Positions 12,262 to 25,700 are shown, counted from the stretch's first letter. The stretch: DNA of 64,000 nucleotides from Geosiphon pyriformis (GCA_016748015.1 JAAOMT010000273.1:49959-113958); one strand, 5' to 3'. A program made the numbers and translations. Notes: a model not told the origin generated them from the letters alone.

Positions 12262-13343
12262 TCCTATAATTTTTTGATTTGCCACTTTTCTGAATGATTA
12301 ATGTTAGTGCTGGTTTTTTATTAGATTATACTTTATAGAAAGTACTAAATGTTACAAATAATTATTTAGGGTGTTAAAACAAATAACAAACCCATAATTT
12401 GGTACTTAATAACTTAATAATATTAGTAATTTCGAAGGTTTTGGTGAAGTTCTTTGTATAATGAACAGAGATTCAATTAATATTTTAGTACCCATCCTAA
12501 AAGTTTTTTTCATAAAATTTTTTTTTTAGTATGGTGGCCAGCTTTTCTGACAGTTTTGTTTTTCTAATAAGCTATTCTTAATTTTATGAGTTTTTTACTC
12601 TTGTTTCACAGGTTTTTTACCAGACAATCTTTGATGTCAATAACTCAGTGCTTAATTTTTTTAATCAATTAATAAACAACAAAAAAATAAAATAAAAAAA
12701 ATAAAAAAATAAAAAAAAATAAAAAAAAAAATAAGAAATTAATATTCTATTAATAGCTATAATTAAGAACTATTAATCTAATGTAGTTAAATATTAAATT
12801 CTATCAATATAGAATGTTAATAGAGTGGAAGTGATTGATTTTTTCTTAATTAAGTAATAATAACATGAATTTAGATAATAATTAATATTTTATTGATATG
12901 TAATTTAATTTCACTTTAAGTTATAGAAAACTACTTTTTAAAGGAAAGAGTATTGATTAATTAATGAGTTCTAACTAATTATTAATATTGATTTTGTTTT
13001 TTTGCTTTTAATACTCTTATTATATATATATAATTTTTGTTATATAAAATTTCATATTTTTTTAAGCAATATGCTCTATTTTTTCTAATAAGACTCTTAT
13101 TGCTTAGCAATATATCATAATTTTCTAACAATATATATATTGTTAAGCAGTATGTCATAATTTACTGACAATATATATATTGTTGAGCAATGTGCTTTAA
13201 TTTACTAACAATATGCATATTGTTAAATAATATATTATAATTTCTGATATTATGTTTACTTACTAAGTACTATTTTTTTATTAATTTATTTTTCTTATCT
13301 GTTTTTTTTACTTTTTTTTTTTGTACTTTTTCTATGAGTAATA
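12262..13343 (-). repeat. LTR of family A (variant A') with adjoining leader, minus orientation
   Basis: The LTR proper is 12350-13343; it begins TGTTACA and ends GAGTAATA (decayed from TAACA). The outer part 12262-12349 is the reverse complement of the primer-binding and leader region seen after LTR A2 (61254 onward), so this is a 5' LTR of a minus-strand element that lost its body. The right end breaks LINE-1 RT within the frame reading LRKTIT. It carries poly-A-rich runs (about 12676-12740), a stem-loop at 12751-12775 and a 40-bp tandem array (13049-13255), a different repeat sequence from the canonical LTR A. Confidence 0.7.
13049..13255. repeat. 40-bp tandem array inside LTR A'
   Basis: About five units with exact 40-bp spacing; starts are visible at 13129, 13169 and 13209, with weaker units at 13049 and 13089. 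Each unit joins a 16-nt self-complementary core (AACAATATATATATTGTT type) to a 24-nt spacer. As the array lies in the U3 part of the LTR, it may work as an enhancer or be a recombination product. It is not a CRISPR array, because the spacers are also repeated. Confidence 0.75.
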
Positions 13344-16300
13344 CTGTAATAGTCTTTCTAAGTATTACATTAACAAAAACTGAACATTAGAATAAGTCTT
13401 GATCACATTAAACTTGAATAATCTTTTAGTTAACAAAAAAATTTTCAGATATTTATGCACTTTATTTTTCTTGGCAATTGAAATCAGCTGATTACTAATA
13501 CTTAAGAAAGCAATTCTAATACCTTAATTGATAAAAATAGCCACTGTTTTCTCATTGTTAATTGAAATATTATTGATTATAAAAAACTTACTGGCAATAT
13601 CCAAAGCATACTGTATAGAAGTCTAACAATTTTCAATCCAAATTGTGTCATTAACAAACACACTAACTGTAAAAAAGAAAGACATTCTATTATTGTTGCA
13701 ATTCTGCTAGTTTTTGCTACAAATTTAGTATCAATTCAGTATTTATACAAATGTTTATGTCTCTTAATCTTATACAAAAGTGAATTGTAAAAAATCCTCC
13801 ACAAAAAAAATAAGAAGACTTTACTCTGATCCAATCTATTATGTACTTTATAACCACCTAAAAGGCCAAAATCAGTCATTATTCTGTTAACACTATTTTT
13901 ATGTATACTGCCAAAAAATTTGATAAATTTATTATATATTTTGATCCACTATAAGTTAGTTCTTAAATAGTACTAACCAACTGAGTTATATGTTTTGTAC
14001 ATATCTTGTAGAACCAACCAAAATTCACTATTTTTTTTAGAGCATCTTTAATTATTAACCTAATTACAAACACAAGAAACTAAATAGATATACCCTTTAA
14101 AACTAAAAAATTATTATCATAGAAAACATCAAATTTGCTATATGCAGATAAGATCTGATTAGATAAAACCATAGAAAAAATCTTTTTTGCAGTCTTAATT
14201 AAAGCAATAAGTTGAATATTAGTAAGAATTCTATTTCAATTATAAAGTTTAGAAATTATTAAGACCCAAGTTTTTTTCTATAAAGCAGATATACTACCAA
14301 TAAACAAACATATATTCAACAAATCCAAAAGACATCTTGCTATCTTATTACTATTATGCTTTCAAAGTTCATTAGAAATACCAGACAAACCAGCAGTCTT
14401 GTCATTAAACAGACTATTAATAACTAAAAGCAATTTTTTCATACCAATTTCTCTTATTATACCAAAAAAAGCATCATTTCTTATGTAATTCAACAGTATA
14501 TATTGGCAAATTTAAAGATTAAATATTGTCACAGACACAATCTGCTTCTTTGTTCAACTTTCCATAATTATATTGACACTAAGTTTTACCTCTTTAAAAT
14601 TCAAAACCAGCTTACCATCCACTACCAAATAATTTAAAACCACTTTACTAATCCAAAATGCTCTTAATCATATCATTTTTATTAGAACTAAAATTTTTTA
14701 TGCATTTCTCAATAACCTTCCTGATAGTTATCTCTTTAGCCAATTTCGACTTGTATATTTTGAATCTTCTGTACTTTTTATGAACAGATAACAAATATTT
14801 GATAATATCTATAAACTTTTTACTATTTTACACTATGTTAACAACTATAATAGCCTTATTCCTATTCAAAGTAGACTATTTTTTAATAAGATAATCAAAC
14901 CCAAATATGTTATCTGAGCCTAACTTTTTAACAATCTTGGCAATCAAAAGTTCTAATCCAAAAAACTTAAAAAACTGTCTGTTTTTTGAACACTAAAATT
15001 TATTGAACCAATGTTTTGAAAATATTTTATCAGCCAATTCCATTATTATTTTTTTTAACAATATTTACATAATATTTGAATTACCACAAGTCTTAACATC
15101 TGAAAACTTATTCTCTATTATCAAAAGCTTGGCAGAAGACCATTCCTTAAATTGTATCTATTTAGTACTATCTGTATCTTTAATTTTGAACTTTCAACAA
15201 TTTTTGTTAGCTTGTTTATACAAGCCATTTAAATAAATATTTAATAGTCCACCCAAATTAATTAACATCAAAACAGTTTTGTAATCAGTGTTAAAAAATG
15301 TAAACACAGAATTAACTTTATAATTAATAACTACCAACAATAAGTTTTTACTAACAAAAATAAAATTCAAAACTTTTTTGACACTTTTTAAATTGCTTTA
15401 AGTTGAAGCTTTAACCAATGAATATCTACCAAATAAGTTGACCAAACTTAAATCCAAACAAAACTTGAAACTTACACTCTTTTCAAATCTATTTTCATTG
15501 AAATTTCCACTCAAGACCACAAAAGTACTAGAGTTAACAGCTTTGACAATAAAAGAGTTGATATCTGAAATCTAACCAAATCTAGTTTCAGTAAAAACAC
15601 CAATATACAAACCCAAAATTGTGACTTTTGAAGAAAAGTTACACTAAAACAATGTGACCAGAAACTTCTTCCACTTTGGAAACATAATGAACTAATGAAT
15701 TGTTCATAATAACAGCAACTTCAGCACCAAAAAAATCTTTTTCCAAACCAAATATGAAGAAACATACCCCCTTAAACTTATTTGCAATTCAAAATTTGAT
15801 ACTAAATCTTAATTTTGTTTCTGTTACAAAAAAAATCATCATACCCAACTTTATATATCAACAAACAATGTCTTTCTGCTTGGCAAAAATATTTAAACTT
15901 CTAATATTATAAGTAACAAACTTTTATACCAAATCTGTTATTGAGAAGAAAGATTTTTCACACTTAAGCTAAAATTGTTTACTTTGGTTATTAAGTTTAT
16001 AATAGTAGTTAACAGATTGTTTATGTTTTTTTTCAACTTTAAAATGATCAATTAATCAAAAACTACCACTTTTATAACAGTCTTACCACTAATGACCACA
16101 CTCAAATCCTCACTTATCATTATATTTATCTCTTGATTTTGCAATAAAAAGATTACCAATAACTGACTTCTAAAGCTAGGCTAGAAAACTGTTAGCTCAA
16201 ATATGTTTAACTTTTTAATCAGCTTATTAACTTGCTTTACAAAGTTGTTAAAACTGGGCTTAAGAATGATAAACCTATTATTCATATTCACAGAAACCAG

Positions 16301-16414
16301 CAGAAAAGACTTTATTTCTAAAGAGAAGCCTAAATTTAATAAATTATTATGCACAAAAAAAGAAGGGAAAGACTTATTAGAAATCTTAGCCCAAAAAACA
16401 TCACCAAAAGCCAC
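13344..16414 (-). pseudogene. LINE-1 ORF1 tail, endonuclease and RT remnant
   Basis: Read on the minus strand, 16414-16181 is the C-terminal part of the zinc-knuckle ORF1. 16000-15000 gives the AP-endonuclease-like domain (FVVLSGNFNENRF near 15515, then FFNTDYKTVLMLINLGG near 15260). 15000-13344 gives the reverse transcriptase, ending in INNISINNEKTVAIFINQG (near 13560) and LRKTIT at the junction with LTR A'. In life this protein would nick target DNA and reverse-transcribe LINE RNA. Frameshifts and stops are frequent, so it is dead. It is continuous with 41149-42560, from which it was separated by insertion of E1 at 16415. Confidence 0.7.
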
Positions 16415-17577
16415 TGTTACCAGTAGAATTTTAGCTATTAATTAGCATGAAATTATCCTTATAATTCCTATTATTAATTAGCATATACTATTATTATTCC
16501 AATTATTACTTATTATTTAATCAAATTATTAAATATCATCATTCAATTAATAATCTAATTTGTACCATAAAAATTAAAATAATTAAATTACACAATACTC
16601 TAAACTATTTAATATAGTCAAAATTTGCCGAAATTGATGAAAATTGGCCGAAATAATTAATAGTTTGTAGAAATAATTTGTAGTTTGCCAAAATGTATCT
16701 TTAGTTTACTAAAATTAGAGCAAAAAAAAAAGTGCAAGTTTAAAAACTAGTACTACAACAAGTTGTATAAAAGAAAAGCTTCTTTTTTTAAAAAAATGTA
16801 TCTTCTTATAGTATCTTATTATAATATCTTACTTTAAATATCTTAATTAGAACAAATTATCTTTTTATATATCTCAAAATAAAAATTATATATTCAAAAA
16901 CCAAATTCTTTGATTATTACACTTGAAATTCTCTTAACACAACTAACATTTTGAAATTAATTAGCTACCAATTTCAGTAATCTGTTAGTGACTTTGGGTC
17001 TAGATAAAAAACGTTTCTCTTGACACAATTCTATTTTCTTTATATTTCTTTTATTTTTCTTATTATAAACATTAAGATAGCCTACAAACAAGATTTTTGT
17101 AGAAAAGTTGATTTTCACAGCAAAATAATTACACATTTTTAGTAAGCTTTCAGATGAGCAATTTCTAAAAAAGAGTTGATGTTGTTATGGGTAAACTTAA
17201 TGGGATATGATAGTAATATTTGGTGCTCTATTTTTTGGTTTGTCAAGATTGTTGGTTTTTTTCACAGTATTAGTGTTATCAGTCTCTGAAGATCTATTCC
17301 TGGATGTGAATTTACCTATTGAGTTCTTTGGTATTAAGGCACAAAGTTTGTCTTTTGTTGATTGCAATGTTTTCTACAAATGTGAGCTTTTTTCTCTACA
17401 CTAATAAGCACAGTTATTAGAGTTTAGTATTGTCTTTTTGCCTTTCTGGTAAGCTACCAAGATAATATTAATATCCAAAAACCTAAGGGGAGCTTCTTTT
17501 TTTTACTAGACTATCATGAAGTTTATTCCAAAACAGTCGATTTTTCTATGTTGCCACTTCAAGAAAAAAAAAAATAG

Positions 17578-17620
<43 letters not shown>

Positions 17621-17713
17621 AAAAATAAAAATAAAAAAAAAATAAAAAATAAAAATCAGAAATTAGTATTCTGTTAATAGCCATAATCAAGAGCTATTGA
17701 TCCAGTGTAGTTA

Positions 17714-17732
17714 NNNNNNNNNNNNNNNNNNN
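17714..17732. other. Assembly gap (N run) between poly-A tracts
   Basis: Nineteen N bases join two poly-A tracts. The sequence left of the gap (17660-17713) and right of the second tract (17795-17850) are diverged versions of the same LTR module, so the join could be a collapsed or falsely duplicated repeat. Confidence 0.9.
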
Positions 17733-17733
17733 N

Positions 17734-17785
<52 letters not shown>

Positions 17786-17808
17786 AAAAAAAAAGAATTA
17801 GTTCCTGT

Positions 17809-17833
17809 CAATTGCCGTGATCAAGAGCAATTG
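17809..17833 (-). promoter_or_regulatory. Stem-loop with palindromic loop in LTR C
   Basis: Arms CAATTGC and GCAATTG pair perfectly (7 bp) around a loop that keeps GTGATCAAG. Compared with the LTR A copy, an A-to-T change in one arm is matched by T-to-A in the other. A second copy (17685-17709) has AATAGC/GCTATT arms and a loop with TAATCA on the plus strand. Confidence 0.55.
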
Positions 17834-18120
17834 GTCCAAATTGTTAAGGGTTTGAGGCATTTATGCTAATAACATCTGTCTCAGAACAAAGGTAGAAAAT
17901 ACTGATTTTAATTTCAATTAAAATCCATAAGATTGGAAAATATGAATTAATAAATTGGAATTTTTCATTTTAATAATTATTGTATTTCAGACTATAGATA
18001 TGTGATAAGTATAATACAAAGTTTAATTGATTGCATAATTAACTGTTTGTTTTTTCAACTTCTACAATTACTTGCTTTTATATATTCTTTTGGTTTTATA
18101 AGATTGCTTTCAATTGCTTC

Positions 18121-18200
18121 ATTATTGCTAGCTATTGCTCATTATTGCTAGTTACTGCTCATTATTGCTATCTATTGCTCCTTATTGCTAGCTATTGCTC
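18121..18200. repeat. 20-bp x 4 tandem repeat in LTR C
   Basis: Four consecutive 20-bp units of the type ATTATTGCTAGCTATTGCTC, differing at a few positions. It lies in the U3 side of the solo LTR. It is a short satellite, like the arrays in LTR families A and D. Confidence 0.85.
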
Positions 18201-18501
18201 ACGTTTGTTCTATATTATCTCGAGTTGTACCATGTTTTTCTTATTATGTTTCTTTGTCACGTTTTTTCCATAGCTTTTTGGTTTTTTCACTTGGATAACA
18301 ATGTTTACTACAATGTAACTACATAAAGTAACTGGCAAAAAATTGGCCATTCTACTTATAAGCTCAGCAGTTCAAATTATAAGAGATAATTTGAAGATAA
18401 ATTCAGTTATTGGAGGTTTAACTACTTTCAGAAAATGTGAAATTAGCAACAAACAAACAGTAACAACATTTAAGAAAAGAGACCAAAAACCTCTGGTAAC
18501 A

Positions 18502-21500
18502 TTTGATGCTCTTCCATAGAAATAACACAGCAATAACAACTTCAAAGTAGTGACCACACCAAACACAACAACTTTAGAGTATTATCAGTCAATTTACATT
18601 CACTATAAGCAAAGATTCAACATCCAAGACAAAATTGAAATTTTCAAGAAAATACTATACTAATACATTGAAAACTGCATCAACAATTATCTTTTTGGAA
18701 ATTACAACATTTCAGAAGTTAGAAACAATTTTTACAATAATTTATTATACTATTTACAATTGAAAACTAAAAATCTTAACAGTAAAACACTTGCCACCTA
18801 CTTTCAAAAACTTAACTTTAACATTATCCAGTACTGTGAAGAAAAATATCCAGTACAATTCAAATATTCTCTTGACTTTAAATCAGAACCAGAAAACAGC
18901 AACAACAGAAAACAGAAAGAGAAACTTTAAGTTAGCCATACAACTTACAACACACCAAAAACAACTGCCAAATACTTACAAACACCTAAACAAAAAACCA
19001 GCATTAAATTACCACTTTCTATTACACCATTTTCAATTTTACTTGCTTAACTACAAACACCAAATTCACCTCTTATCCAATTTTCAAGACCAAAAGATTT
19101 TACTTTACCAGAAAGCCCTATTCAACAACCAGAACCAATATCAACCAGCATCAATTTCTTTGATTATTTACAAAAAAATAAAAGTAATTATTCAAAGAAC
19201 TTGAAAAGTAAAGAAACTGAATCAAAACAAGAAAAAACTACAAAAAACAAAGAAGAAATGACAACTGCTTATATTGTAAAGATTCCAGAATTTATGGATG
19301 AAAATAATGATACCAGCCCTTAAGAATGGCTTGACAAAGTTCAGAAAGCAGAAGATACAAATAGATAAACAGCAACAAGAATGTTAAAAATTATTCCATA
19401 CTTTTTTTAAAGAACAGCAAAAGAATGATTTGAAAACTTAGATAAACTCTTTGAAAATTGGTAAGCATTCAAAGATGCTTTTTTACAACAATTTACCAAC
19501 AACAATACCTCTATCACTCTCCAAAATTGCTTTTGCAATATCAAACAAAAACCAAGTAAATCAGTTATAATCTATTTAGTGAAGTTTAACAAACTTCTCA
19601 GAAGAATTTGTCAGTTAGAAACCAATGAATACTATTTTGATACCCAAATTTTAGATCAATTTATTGCTGGATTAAAAGATAAACTCATAAAAAAAGCATG
19701 TTCACATTCACTTTAAAATTTGGCCACTGCTATTTAACATACAAAGAATTATGAAATGGCTATAGAAGAAGCTAACCACACAAAACTTGTAAATCTTGCT
19801 ATTGAAAAAACCAGTTTAGCAGCTGAAAAAAAAATTGACCAACTCACAAAAAAGGTTGAAAACTATTTTACCAACCAACAATAGCAACAACAAATACAAA
19901 AATATCTATCACAACAATAAAACCAAAACAACTACCCATTATCATCAAACAGCCAAAACCAAAGTTGTCACTATTGTGGGATTCCAGAATATTGAAAACA
20001 AGACTGCAGAAAGCTACAAAAAGACCAATAAAACAGAAGTAATCAATATTACTCTTCAACACAACAATCTTATTATCAGTTTTTACCATCAGCTTACTAT
20101 TCTTCAAGATTCCAACAGCAAAAGAATTATTATCAGTCTGCTCTACAGCAGCAATATTAACAATCTTTACTAATTCAATAGTATCAACAACCACTTATAC
20201 AACAATATCAAATACCAGCCCAAAGATTGGTTTAACAAAACCAATTCACACTTCAAAATCAATTCCAGAATAATAACAGAATCAACTCAAACAACCAATT
20301 AGTTTTCCAAAATTCTGGTTACCAAAGACCCAATTATTACTACATTCAATCCAGTTACTTTACAATACTAAAAGAATCAGATTTTTAACAAACTGTACTT
20401 TCTGAAAATAAAGTTGCAGCACCAAGATTAAACTCTTTCAACAATACTATTCTACCAGCCCAAATTGCTCAAAATAGCAACCTCTTAAATATATTTCTAT
20501 TTGAATTTGAAGCCAATGAATCATCATTCTTGCTTAGCAATACAGCAGTCAATGAGCAAAAAGCAATTACTGCTATGTATATTGAAACTGAAGTAAAAAG
20601 AAAACAAATCCACTTAATTTTAAACAGTAGATCAGCTGGAAGTATTATTACCTACCAACTAATGTAACAACTCAATCAAAATGTTGACAGACTAGTCCAA
20701 ACAGTAATTATTACAACTAATAGTATAAAAAAAACTCCAGTAGGAGAAATTGATAACTTCTCTTTTATAGTTAATAGAATCACTATTTCAGTTAAAGTTT
20801 TTGTTATAAATGTATCTTAATATTAAGCTCTTGTCAGAAATAATTGGCTCCTCAAAACCAATGTAAATCTAGACTAAAAAACCCAAAAACTCAAAATTTT
20901 ATACCAAAGACAATATATCAGAGTACCTGCCATCTGTGGTACTTTTAATAAAAGATCTGAAAAAACCCTAGTATTCGAATTTGAAGAGGAGAAAAAACTA
21001 CTAATTATTGAAATCTTTATGGCTCTTGGATCAACATTCAATTAAACTAAGGAAACAGAACAAGAAATTTTTGAGGAAACCAGAGAATGAAATGTTGTTT
21101 AATACTCTACACCAGAACCATGAAAACAACCACCCTACATCTTACTTAAATATAAAGATTACAAGAAAAAATTTTCATCAATGAAAGCATGTATTTTTCC
21201 AGAAAAAAAATATGAAACTTGTACTTGTTACATTTGTAAAGCATACCATAGAAAACGATTTGGATACTCCAAACTAAATGGAAAATGGGACAACACTTTT
21301 TGTTTTATATGTGAAGACATGTTACTAGAAGAATACAACTGAATTGATATTGCAATAAAAAGAAAAATATATAACCAAATCTGCCAATATGCTCTATCAA
21401 TCTCGGAAAAAGTCAGAAGAGAAACACTTTTTGATGCAGTCTATAATAGTGCTCTCAACAAACTCTACCACTATCCTTATAATGTTGAAATAATTTTTGA

Positions 21501-21958
21501 CTTAGCTATGACTTTAATTAATAGAGCCACACAAGAAGATGTCTGTTAAATGAAAGATGCTAAGTACATTGAATACACAATAAAATTAACTGAATTCAAC
21601 TATAAAGATGAAATAGAAACATATCACCAAATTGCAAATCACACTTACCCAATCCAAGAAGCTCAAATTTAATGATTAAAACAAATAAACATTCAATTAT
21701 GTAAAAAATACATCATGCCTTGTGATGATAAATGATGTCCAAAATACTATGCTCTTAGTATTCCTTTACTCAACAAAAATGACCAGAAATAAATTGAGTT
21801 TGAAGAACTTGAGCCAGAAGAAGAAATTGCAACAACTTTAATCTATTTTATTGAGAATTAACTAGCCTTACAACTTAAATACTTTAACAACAATGGTCAA
21901 AGAATCAAGCCAGAAAAAGCCCATGATATAGATGCTGGATATAATCTACAATACTTAG
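18502..21958 (+). pseudogene. E1 gag - protease - Cys-rich region, start of dUTPase
   Basis: Body of Gypsy element E1, a diverged copy of E2. From 18502 come the primer-site region and gag N-terminal part, then capsid-type gag from the ATG at 19258. The zinc knuckle near 19965 reads CHYCGIPEY-stop-KQDC, so the His is Tyr and a Trp codon is a stop. The protease site near 20625 reads LNSRSAG in place of LDSGSAG, so it is inactive. The Cys-rich module spans about 21130-21760. The frame stops just after dUTPase motif 1 (DAGYNL, 21930-21950), where element A1 is inserted; it resumes at 37886. Several Gln, Trp and Arg codons are stops. Confidence 0.75.
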
Positions 21959-22771
21959 TGTTACTTATAGAATATAGGAAGTATATTAGTATATAAATTA
22001 GCCAATTAGAGATAGATGTAGTAAATGTGAAATTCCAGGATTTTTTTTAAAGAAATTGCAGAATTCCAGAAATTTCAGGATTCTCATACAAAAAATTGCA
22101 AGATTTCAGAATTTCAGAATTCTTCTTAAAAGAATTGAAAAATCTTGATTATGTATATATAGCAGTAGCATTAGAAGTAAAAAAGAGAGAGATCTTTCAG
22201 TTTAGATTTAATCTAAGCAATCTTCTAATTCACAAATATTAATAAATAATTATTTGCTATCTCAATCCACCTTTCATTATCAACACTTTATGTTAGTAGC
22301 TGCTAATACTTAAATACATTAGAACAATAGCTCTTGATTACAACTATTAATGAGATACTAACACTCATTGTCTTGGCTTATTTTTTTATTTTTTTATTTT
22401 CTTTTATTTTTTTCTTCTTGTTTTTTCTTTTGTTATTTCTTGTTGTTGACTAATTGATTAATGATTAAGCACTAAGTTACAGATGTCATAGAGACTGGTA
22501 AAAGACCTGTAAAACAAGGGTAGAAAACTTATAGATTTGAGAATAGCTTATCAGAAGGATTACTGGCCACCATGCTGAGAAAAAAATTTAACAGAATTGC
22601 AATTCTGGGAGGCTACTAAAACAACAATTAAATCTCTGTCCATTATATAAAGAATTCAACCAAAACTTTTAAATACAACCAACTTACAGACATTACCAAT
22701 ATCATTAAGCAAAGTAGCACCAAGTTACAGATTTTTTATTTGATTTGAAATCCCAAATAATCATCTGTAAT
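21959..22771 (+). repeat. LTR of family A, plus orientation (left end of A1)
   Basis: Starts TGTTACTTATAG directly after the broken E1 dUTPase frame and ends CTGTAAT, lacking the normal terminal CA. It contains about three 40-bp units rich in GAATTCC/TTTCAG (22035-22140), a TATATATAG box at about 22152, the stem-loop at 22325-22349 and a T-rich tract. Its outer end is the U3 start, and the LTR at the other end of A1 also presents its U3 start outward, so the two LTRs are inverted relative to each other. Confidence 0.8.
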
Positions 22772-25700
22772 ATTTTAAGTTGCATATATTGAAGTGATCT
22801 AAGTTTCTTATGTTCATTTGTTTCAATTGTTCTGGTTGAAGCAAATAACATTTGTTCCATTCATAGATAGTTTGTGATGTTATGTCAACATATTCACACA
22901 GTTGTGGAAAATCTGGAATGGAATTTGGTAGTTGGTTTTCGATTCTGGTAATTAAATATTCAATGGTGGTTTCTTCTGATATCTTAATGATATCTCCTGT
23001 GTTGTTTTAAATGAGAATTTTGATGTGGTTTTTGTTTTTAGCTGGTATGTAGAGATTGATAAGCCCAATTTTTTTTGATTCGCAAATGGTTGGTTCTGCT
23101 TCAAAAATTTGTGCTAGATTCTTCATTTTTTTTCTACTGCTAATATATGCCTGTTATATAGTGAAATGGAAATTGCTTAACAGATGGAGATAATTTCTCT
23201 CTTGTTAACAATTTTTTCCTCTGCCATGTTAACTACATCTATTCTACCTGTGGATCTGAATTTATTAATTTCTCTAACTGTAATTTCTAATTTTTTCTGG
23301 TTTCCCACTAATATTAACTGAGCTATTTTAACCAAAGGCAGGAATATTGCCTTTTGTTTGGTTCTATAATATAGGTCTTTTCTGAATCATTTTGTAGCAT
23401 TGCAATGATATTTCCTACATATTCTGCATCAATTATTTTTCCTCTTATATTAATCTTTTTTTTTGTTAGACTATTTCTCAATGCTAGTTGAACCATAGTT
23501 GTTGCTAGAATTTTTAGTGCTATTTTAAGATCAATATTGGTGTGTGAATGTGGTTCCAATTTGATAGCATCCTTTCTTGGATATTTTAGATTAAACCTGA
23601 CATTGGTATCATGTACATGTTTGGGCATAATACTTTCATTATTATTGCTGAACCATTTCAGTTTTTGCTCCTTAGTAAGATCAGGAAGTGTGATATATTG
23701 TTTAGAGTTTAAATCAGAATTTGAATTATTGTTATTTTGGTTGTCATATTGAATGGAGCTGGAACTGTTGTTATCATTATTATCATTGTTGAAGTTAAAA
23801 TTGGGATTGAAAATTGATTCTGATTCTGATGCACAGCTGTTAATTGGTTTTTTTTCTTTGAAGATCATGTAGATTATGTGCATCAGTGAATTGTGAATGA
23901 AGTCACACTTATTACAATATTGAAAATTACATGAAATTAAACAGTGTTTATATAGTTGAGTGTTTAGTTATGTTAAATACTGCTTTTGTTTTTCCTTTGT
24001 AAGTGCTAAATTTTGATAATGTTTATGAAACTTCTCTGAATCTGTCTTTATGTTAAGAAAAGCATCTAAGTTAGAAATGAGAATGATATTGACTAGTTCT
24101 AAAAAATTATTTTTAATTTCCAAAATTTTGCTAGGCATAACTTTTTCAACTTTAACATTCACTATTTGCCAGATCTTGTTTTTATTATGTGGATAATTAT
24201 CTAAGCAAAAAATTGTTCAATGCCAGGCTGCAATAATGGGTGTTCCATGACTCATCCAATTATTAATGAAGATTGTGTACTGGCACAAAGTGTTACACAT
24301 TTTTTTTCAATTTAGAATGTTGTTCTATATTTTTTTGTTAAGCAACTATTTTCTATACACAAGACATAATTTATTGTTCCACTTTTTTTGACATTTGAGA
24401 TACTCATAGCATTCACAGTGGCAAGACTTGCAGTAATAATGAGTTTTCATCCAGTGGTCTTTATCAAGTGCAATCCATGCTCTCATAGAAGATAGTTTTT
24501 TTTTCACAGTCTTTATATTTAAGGGGTATATATAGTGGTTTTGGTCTGGTGTTAGTGAAATACAATTTTTTCCAGCCACTAGTTTTTTCGATGGTTATTT
24601 TTTTCTGTAGTTTTTTTTCAGATAGGTTTTCTTTTTTTTTTTTCCCTTTATCTTTTCAGAACAAAATTAGTAGTAGCTTATTGTAGTTTTTATTGGCCTA
24701 AGAAACTTAATAAGCTTTTCAAATATATTTTTTTTTTCTTCTAGCTTGATCAATGGTTGTTTTTTCTTTGAAAAAGCTCTGAAATGTCTACACATGGCTG
24801 GTGTTCAAATGTGTTGACTATTTTGACTAAGCTAAAGCTTCTGTATAATCCAATCAAGTATGACATTGGTCTTGAATAGCCAGTTATTACTAATAAGTGC
24901 TTAGTACTAAATGGCTTCTATAATAAGAACTTTGATTGATGTGACAATACTACTAACTTTAAAGAGAAAGTTGTTGATTTTGTCTATTGGAGTCTTTGTT
25001 GTTTCATTAGTAGTAATTATTCATGTGCTAACAGTACAATCAATTTGGCAATCTAATTGATTTATAAGTTGTCAAGTAATAATGCTGCCAGCTGATTTAT
25101 TGTTTAGAATCAGTTTAATGAGCTGACTATCAACTTTAGCATCTGTATACATTGCAGTGATGGGTTTTAATTCTAGGACAGCTCTACTAAATAGTAGCAT
25201 TTCAACTGGTTCCTTAAGTTCAAAAGAAAAGATGATGATAAGTAATTAGTTTTCAGTAATAGTTGCTGGTAGTATGTTATTAATAAGTAGCTGCTTTTGT
25301 TTGGATTCTAGTTTATTGGGTAAGGCATCTTTTGGGATTACCAGAAAACTTAAATAGTGCTAAAAATTCGGGTTTTGGGCATATCCAGTTCCCGAATTCT
25401 GAGAACATAATTCTGATACTGGATTGGAGGAACTGGAAATTGGTTGATGAACTACTATCACCAATCTTCAGTTTTGTTGAGTTACTCTGAGTCTTCTATG
25501 TAATATCAGAGCTGGGTTTTGGGGTGGTATTTGAATTGGAATTGTTTGATAAATAATTTGGAACTGTGGTTAATTAATTACTGAAGCTGAAGTTTGATAT
25601 ATTGGTAGTTAATAAATTGGCTGGTGTGTTATTTGGGTATAATGGGGTGAATAGTGATTTTGATTTGGATAATAATTTGAAGTTAGAACCTGGCAATTGG

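Larger units (their letters stand above)
17183..18300 (-). repeat. Solo LTR of family C
   Basis: Begins TGTTATGG and ends GGATAACA, flanked by a perfect 4-bp duplication ATGT (17179-17182 and 18301-18304). It sits inside the 5' LTR of E1, whose sequence resumes exactly at 18301. No coding part remains, as expected after LTR-LTR recombination. It contains long poly-A tracts around an assembly gap (17714-17732, run of N), two copies of the palindrome-loop hairpin (17685-17709 and 17809-17833), and four exact-length 20-bp repeats at 18121-18200. Because similar sequence stands on both sides of the gap, the assembled length may be wrong. Confidence 0.8.
16415..18501 (+). repeat. 5' LTR (family B) of Gypsy element E1, interrupted
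   Basis: Starts TGTTACC at 16415 and ends GGTAACA at 18501, followed by the TTTGRTGCTCT primer-site sequence. It aligns along its length with the LTRs at 40195-41148, 46382-47367 and 55643-56628 once the solo LTR at 17183-18300 is removed. A TATAAAAG box lies near 16767, giving the probable transcription start shortly after. Imperfect repeats around TTTGCCGAAAT fill 16620-16720. The flanks CCAC (16411-16414) and TCAC (41149-41152) fit a 4-bp target duplication with one C/T difference. Confidence 0.85.

Noticed and set aside
13049-13255. Regularly spaced 40-bp repeats as a possible CRISPR array
   Set aside because: The spacers are themselves repeated, the array lies in an LTR, and the genome is fungal.
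15003-15236. Plus-strand ORFs in 15.0-16.5 kb as genes
   Set aside because: They are opposite to the minus-strand LINE-1 endonuclease and ORF1 frames and match nothing of their own.
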